Source: Nitrospirota bacterium
GTDB lineage: Bacteria; Nitrospirota; Thermodesulfovibrionia; Thermodesulfovibrionales; Magnetobacteriaceae
DNA: 10,129 bases
Direction: 5' to 3'
NCBI GenBank assembly: GCA_015233485.1
Contig: JADFXO010000123.1
Location: 1-10,129 of the forward strand
Positions 7,155 through 10,129 of the stretch are shown here, in pieces (position 1 is the first letter of the stretch; the number at the start of each line of letters is the position of its first letter). A program made the position numbers and the translations under genes. The notes beneath the pieces are model-generated. The model worked only from the letters and a program-made list of their open reading frames with translations. It was not told where the DNA came from and ran no database searches.

Positions 7155-8975
7155 TCACTTCTTTAAAACCGACTTAAACTTACACGCGTCAAAGCATGAA
7201 CCACATTTGATACACAACTCCGGCGTTATAAAATGCGGCTTCTTCCTCTCACCCGTTATGGCGTTTACAGGACATGCCCTGGCGCAAGCCATGCAGCCGG
7301 TACACGTATCCTCTTTAATAGTAAACGTTATCAGGGGCTTACAGACAGCAGCCGGACAGCGTTTTTCTTCGATATGGGCGACATACTCCTCTCTGAAATT
7401 CCTCAGCGTACTAAGAACCGGATTCGGGGCAGTCTGCCCAAGACCGCAGAGACTAGCGGCACGAATATCCTCGGAGAGCGCTTCAAGCAGCTCCAGATCG
7501 CCCTTTCTGCCCTTGCCGTTGGTTATCCTCTCAAGTATCTCATACAGCCTCTTTGTCCCTATCCTGCACGGCGTACACTTCCCGCAGGACTCGGACTGGG
7601 TAAACTCAAGGAAGAATTTAGCGATGTTTACCATGCAGTTGTCCTCGTCAAGGACGATCATGCCACCGGAGCCAACAATAGAGCCGGCCTTTGAGATACT
7701 CTCATAATCGACGGGCGTGTCAAGCATCGCCGTCGTAAGACAGCCGCCCGAAGGCCCGCCAGTCTGAACCGCCTTAAATGCCTTGCCGTTTGGAATTCCG
7801 CCGCCAATGTCGTAGATTATCTCGCGCAGGGTTATCCCCATAGGGATCTCTATCAATCCGCCGCGGTTAATCTTCCCCGCAAGCGCGAAGACCTTAGTCC
7901 CCTTGCTTTTTTCTGTCCCGAAGGATGAGAACCACTCAGCGCCTCTTACTATTATTCTTGGTACGTTGGCAAGCGTTTCCACGTTATTAATTACCGTAGG
8001 CTTGCCCCATAGGCCTTTTTGGGCGGGAAACGGCGGTTTTGCCCGCGGCATCCCCCTTAGGCCCTCTATTGAGGCGATGAGGGCGGTTTCCTCTCCGCAG
8101 ACAAATGCCCCGGCGCCCTCTTTTATCTTAATGTTGAATTTGAATCCCGAATTTAACACATTATCGCCAAGGAAACCCCTCTCATGCGCCGCTGCAATGG
8201 CAACTTTCAGATTGCTAATCGCCAGCGGGTACTCGGCACGGCAATAGACATAGCCATAACTTGCCCCGATACTGTAACCGGCAATAAGCATCCCCTCAAT
8301 TATCGCGTGGGGGTCGCCTTCAAGGACGCTCCTGTCCATAAATGCCCCCGGGTCGCCCTCGTCGGCGTTACAGATAATATATTTAACGTCGGACTGCGCC
8401 TTATTGCAAAACTCCCACTTTAGTCCCGTGGGAAATCCGGCGCCGCCTCTTCCCCTTAGGCCGGAGGCCTTAATTATCTCAATCGTCGCCTTGGGGTCGC
8501 CTCCAATCACCTTTTTCACGGCCTCATACCCGCCGTGGCTTATGTAATCGTCTATTGACAGCGGGTCTATAAATCCGCAGTTTGACAGCACCACCCGCTC
8601 CTGCTTATTCATGTAGGGGAGTTTGTTAAAAACCGGTATATCGTCGTATATCTTTCCATAGGAGGGCATCTGAGCTACGGCATATTTGATTACCGGTACA
8701 TTTGCCGCAGCGTGGGACTCGATTATTTCCTCTATGGACGCCGTCGTCACATTACCGTAAGTCACGCGCGCAAATCCATCGACCACCACATCCACAAGCA
8801 CCTCGCAGTGGCACATCCCTATACACGAGGTTGAGGATAACTTAACATCTAACCCTTTTGCCTTAGCCAGCTCTGCGGCGAGGGCATAGATATCTGAGGC
8901 GCCGGCCGTTATGCCGCACGTCCCCATTCCTACGATTATCTCTATCTTAGCCTTTTTTCCCATTTCCCTCACCAT
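7155..8975 (-). CDS. nuoF: NuoF/HydB-like NADH- and FMN-binding subunit of the formate dehydrogenase complex
   Basis: This 606-residue flavoprotein passes electrons between NAD(P)H and the iron-sulfur chain of FdhA. Domains: an N-terminal thioredoxin-like [2Fe-2S] domain (C20, C51, C55); the 51-kDa core with the NADH/FMN motifs GLRGRGGAGFPTGLKW (172-187) and NADEGDPGAFMDR (203-215); SLBB; the N3-type [4Fe-4S] with SCGKCTPCR (C464, C467, C470) and C510; and a C-terminal 2[4Fe-4S] ferredoxin domain (C558/561/564/568 and C588/591/594/598). The extra N- and C-terminal domains are typical of soluble hydrogenase and formate dehydrogenase diaphorases, not of complex I NuoF. It overlaps nuoE by 29 bases if it starts at 8975; the ATG at 8963, just after a GAGG, is an alternative. 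Electron bifurcation with ferredoxin is possible but not shown. Confidence 0.93.
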   Translation of the reverse strand: MVREMGKKAKIEIIVGMGTCGITAGASDIYALAAELAKAKGLDVKLSSTSCIGMCHCEVLVDVVVDGFARVTYGNVTTASIEEIIESHAAANVPVIKYAVAQMPSYGKIYDDIPVFNKLPYMNKQERVVLSNCGFIDPLSIDDYISHGGYEAVKKVIGGDPKATIEIIKASGLRGRGGAGFPTGLKWEFCNKAQSDVKYIICNADEGDPGAFMDRSVLEGDPHAIIEGMLIAGYSIGASYGYVYCRAEYPLAISNLKVAIAAAHERGFLGDNVLNSGFKFNIKIKEGAGAFVCGEETALIASIEGLRGMPRAKPPFPAQKGLWGKPTVINNVETLANVPRIIVRGAEWFSSFGTEKSKGTKVFALAGKINRGGLIEIPMGITLREIIYDIGGGIPNGKAFKAVQTGGPSGGCLTTAMLDTPVDYESISKAGSIVGSGGMIVLDEDNCMVNIAKFFLEFTQSESCGKCTPCRIGTKRLYEILERITNGKGRKGDLELLEALSEDIRAASLCGLGQTAPNPVLSTLRNFREEYVAHIEEKRCPAAVCKPLITFTIKEDTCTGCMACARACPVNAITGERKKPHFITPELCIKCGSCFDACKFKSVLKK

Positions 8976-9453
8976 CCATATATTTTTCCAATTGCTTTTT
9001 TGCCTTCTGCGGCGTCATCTTGCCGTACACATCTTTGCCGACGATAAATATCGGCGCCCTCGCGCACGCCCCAACACACGCAACATGCTCTACGGTAAAA
9101 TTCCCGTCAGGGGTAGTCTCACCCACGCCGGCATGAAGCATAGTGCGAACATCGTCGCTTATCTTTTCTGAACCCTTGACATGACATGCCGTGCCGCGGC
9201 ATATCTTCACTATATTTTTACCCGGTTTTATAAGATGGAACTGGCCGTAGAACGTGGCCACTCCGTAAAACCGCGAGGCTGGCAATCCCGTCTGACCTGA
9301 GACCCATGAGACGGCCTCTTCGGGGATATAACCATACCTTACCTCCATATCCTGCAGTATCGAGACGATACTGCCCTCGCTTTGATAATATTTAGCGAGT
9401 ATGTCATCTAAGCCTTCCATTTGGCCTTCCATTGAAACACCCTCTTGAAACAT
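8947..9453 (-). CDS. nuoE: NuoE/HydC-like [2Fe-2S] thioredoxin-fold subunit
   Basis: This 168-residue 24-kDa-type subunit partners the NuoF-like flavoprotein and carries one [2Fe-2S] cluster. The ligands are CRGTAC (C-x4-C, around residue 85) and CVGAC (C-x3-C, around residue 126), with ATFYGQF upstream and the helical N-terminal region ILQDMEVRYGYIPEEA typical of the family. Start choice: ATG at 9453 has a GGAGGAGGG site 9 bases upstream. The longer ATG at 9477 has no ribosome site and would put that purine run inside the gene. ATG at 9432, after AAGAGGG, is a second alternative. It is the first gene of the minus-strand operon, behind a sigma70-like promoter, and its end overlaps nuoF. Confidence 0.92.
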   Translation of the reverse strand: MFQEGVSMEGQMEGLDDILAKYYQSEGSIVSILQDMEVRYGYIPEEAVSWVSGQTGLPASRFYGVATFYGQFHLIKPGKNIVKICRGTACHVKGSEKISDDVRTMLHAGVGETTPDGNFTVEHVACVGACARAPIFIVGKDVYGKMTPQKAKKQLEKYMDGEGNGKKG

Positions 9454-9521
9454 ATCGGGATACCCTCCTCCTGCCATGTGTTTTACTTGTGAGTAATTGT
9501 TTTCAGAGCTTCAAGGCTGCA

Positions 9522-9551
9522 AGTCTAACATGAATATGTTATAATGGTCAA
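9522..9551 (-). promoter_or_regulatory. Promoter of the nuoEF-fdhA-fhs operon, with palindromic operator candidate
   Basis: On the minus strand TTGACC (9551-9546) and TAGACT (9527-9522) are 18 bases apart. Between them TAACAT-GAAT-ATGTTA (9526-9541) is a perfect 6-bp-arm inverted repeat that fills the spacer and touches the -10, the position of a repressor operator. The predicted RNA start is about 60 bases before the nuoE start. Confidence 0.6.
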
Positions 9552-9577
9552 TACATTCACAAAAGTAAATTTCTGAA

Positions 9578-9604
9578 TAAAAAAAATCGAACGGCAGTTG
9601 CCGT
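9578..9604 (-). terminator. Terminator-like hairpin between the divergent promoters
   Basis: ACGGCA and TGCCGT (9591-9604) form a short palindrome. On the minus strand it is followed by TTCGA and then T8 (9587-9580 region). It could stop antisense transcription before the nuoE promoter. The same palindrome overlaps the -35 region of the plus-strand promoter, so it could instead be an operator. Confidence 0.35.
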
Positions 9605-9627
9605 AACAATAAGTCTTACGCTATTAT
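9598..9627 (+). promoter_or_regulatory. Putative promoter for the small plus-strand gene
   Basis: TTGCCG (9598-9603) and TATTAT (9622-9627) are 18 bases apart, and an overlapping perfect TATAAT lies at 9625-9630. The predicted start is about 65 bases before the ATG at 9702. The match is moderate and rests on motif and position only. Confidence 0.45.
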
Positions 9628-9701
9628 AATGTGCAATTGTGTTGCGGGCAGTGGCCGAACAAATAACGGGACGCGTTAATAAGATGCCGGGAGGTTTACT
9701 T

Positions 9702-9983
9702 ATGGATAAACAGCACATGCCTTTAAAGGAGGTGCGGGAGCTTGCGCAAAAATTTACACCTCAGGAAATCGAAACCTGTATCACCAATCAGCTTCAGGAT
9801 GGGGTGAATGAATGCCAGATGGGGACGTCCACAGACCACGTTATAAATGAGCTGTCAAAGGCCGAATTTGTGCGCTCAAAGATGGAATCCGGCGCATCCC
9901 TCACAGATGCAATGCGCGAGCTGGCAAAAAGCGTGCGTCGTGTGCAAAGCAGCTTCGACGAACAAGGGCAACCCGATACTTAA
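9702..9983 (+). CDS. Small conserved-looking protein of unknown function
   Basis: A 93-residue, probably cytoplasmic protein; I do not recognise the family. The ATG at 9702 is chosen because GGGAGGT lies 6 bases upstream; a longer GTG start at 9639 has no such site. The sequence is charged and mostly helical: FTPQEIETCITNQLQDGVNEC (two cysteines, C26 and C38, 12 apart), then VINELSKAEFVRSKMESGASLTDAMRELAKSVRRVQ (48-82), which looks like two amphipathic helices. No signal peptide or membrane segment is seen. It is divergent from the formate dehydrogenase operon and shares its intergenic control region, so it could be a regulator or accessory factor, but nothing proves this. Confidence 0.75.
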   Translation: MDKQHMPLKEVRELAQKFTPQEIETCITNQLQDGVNECQMGTSTDHVINELSKAEFVRSKMESGASLTDAMRELAKSVRRVQSSFDEQGQPDT

Positions 9984-9998
9984 TTCTTACAGACTCTG

Positions 9999-10013
9999 GA
10001 CAGGCCTGTCTTT
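9999..10013 (+). terminator. Weak terminator candidate between converging genes
   Basis: The 12-bp palindrome GACAGGCCTGTC (9999-10010), followed by TTT, lies in the 28-base gap between the converging stop codons. The stem is only about 4 bp once a loop is allowed, so it is a weak candidate. Confidence 0.3.
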
Positions 10014-10129
10014 ATCTTACGGGCGTAATCTTATCGGGAATTCTATCAGGGAATTTATCGGTAAATTTATCAGACGACGCTGCCCCTGTGGTATTTCCAA
10101 TCCAGACATGGACTCTTGCCTCCGGCTGC
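10012..10129 (-). CDS. C-terminal end of an unidentified protein with tetrapeptide repeats
   Basis: Only the last 39 codons are in the window. The open frame reads ...PEARVHVWIGNTTGAASS, then DKFT-DKFP-DRIP-DKIT, then PVR and TAA (10012-10014). The repeat gives a charged/hydrophobic four-residue period. The VHVWIGNTTGAA part looks like a folded domain's end, but I cannot name it. Its stop converges with that of the plus-strand gene 28 bases away. The reading is supported by the open frame and the regular repeat, not by homology. Confidence 0.55.
   Translation of the reverse strand, partial: QPEARVHVWIGNTTGAASSDKFTDKFPDRIPDKITPVR
10024..10071 (-). repeat. Four 12-bp degenerate tandem repeats in the partial gene
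   Basis: Units at 10060-10071, 10048-10059, 10036-10047 and 10024-10035 each begin GATA on the minus strand (GATAAATTTACC, GATAAATTCCCT, GATAGAATTCCC, GATAAGATTACG). The 12-base period keeps the reading frame and gives the D-K/R-F/I-T/P repeat. Confidence 0.75.

Noticed and set aside
6901..7158. Small ORFs on both strands with CFRRND or FLRKQES strings
   Set aside because: They are translations of the REP palindromes and have no independent coding support.
7155..9477. Respiratory complex I (nuo operon)
   Set aside because: No other nuo subunits are present. NuoF has the extra N- and C-terminal iron-sulfur domains of soluble diaphorases, and the NuoG-like protein is a complete Sec formate dehydrogenase.
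9639..9701. Longer GTG start for the plus-strand gene
   Set aside because: No ribosome site precedes it, whereas GGGAGGT lies properly spaced before the ATG at 9702.

Overview
The window is an accessory or energy-metabolism locus of an anaerobic bacterium that makes selenoproteins. Nearly everything is on the minus strand, so the operon reads from right to left. The gene set is a NAD(P)-linked formate dehydrogenase plus formyl-tetrahydrofolate synthetase, which is the start of the methyl branch of the Wood-Ljungdahl pathway. Together with a double-cubane-type 2-hydroxyacyl-CoA dehydratase homologue, a DUF1566 protein and a REP-type palindrome pair, it suggests a Nitrospirota or Desulfobacterota-like anaerobe. 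That placement is an inference from gene content and style, not from a marker gene.

Layout from right to left. At 10012-10129 is the C-terminal end of an unidentified minus-strand protein with tetrapeptide repeats. At 9702-9983 a small unidentified plus-strand gene runs the other way. The 9454-9701 gap holds divergent promoters. Next comes the main operon: nuoE-like (8947-9453), nuoF-like (7155-8975), then a 750-base interruption (6402-7154), then fdhA (3708-6401) and fhs (1955-3718). A hairpin terminator follows at 1920-1944. A second transcription unit then starts from a good sigma70-type promoter at 1857-1885. It has a long leader with an elaborate structured RNA (1712-1828) and encodes a double-cubane-cluster-type protein (291-1574) and its ATP-dependent activase (1-286, cut by the window edge).

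How the parts work together. FdhA carries an in-frame UGA at codon 348, in the context HCAR-L-UGA-HSP, followed at the usual distance by a bacterial SECIS hairpin with a GGUCU loop. It is therefore one selenocysteine enzyme of 897 residues, not two ORFs. NuoE and NuoF supply the NAD(H)/FMN and iron-sulfur module that links formate/CO2 chemistry to NAD(P) and perhaps ferredoxin. Fhs takes the formate to 10-formyl-tetrahydrofolate in an ATP-dependent step, or runs in reverse.

Most noteworthy: (1) the selenocysteine recoding site; (2) the interruption between nuoF and fdhA, made of a DUF1566 gene with its own promoter plus a REPIN nested inside a second inverted repeat that ends in a U tract; (3) the promoter and unclassified structured leader RNA in front of the double-cubane gene, whose physiological role in this family is unknown. 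The leader is the best candidate here for an undescribed regulatory element.
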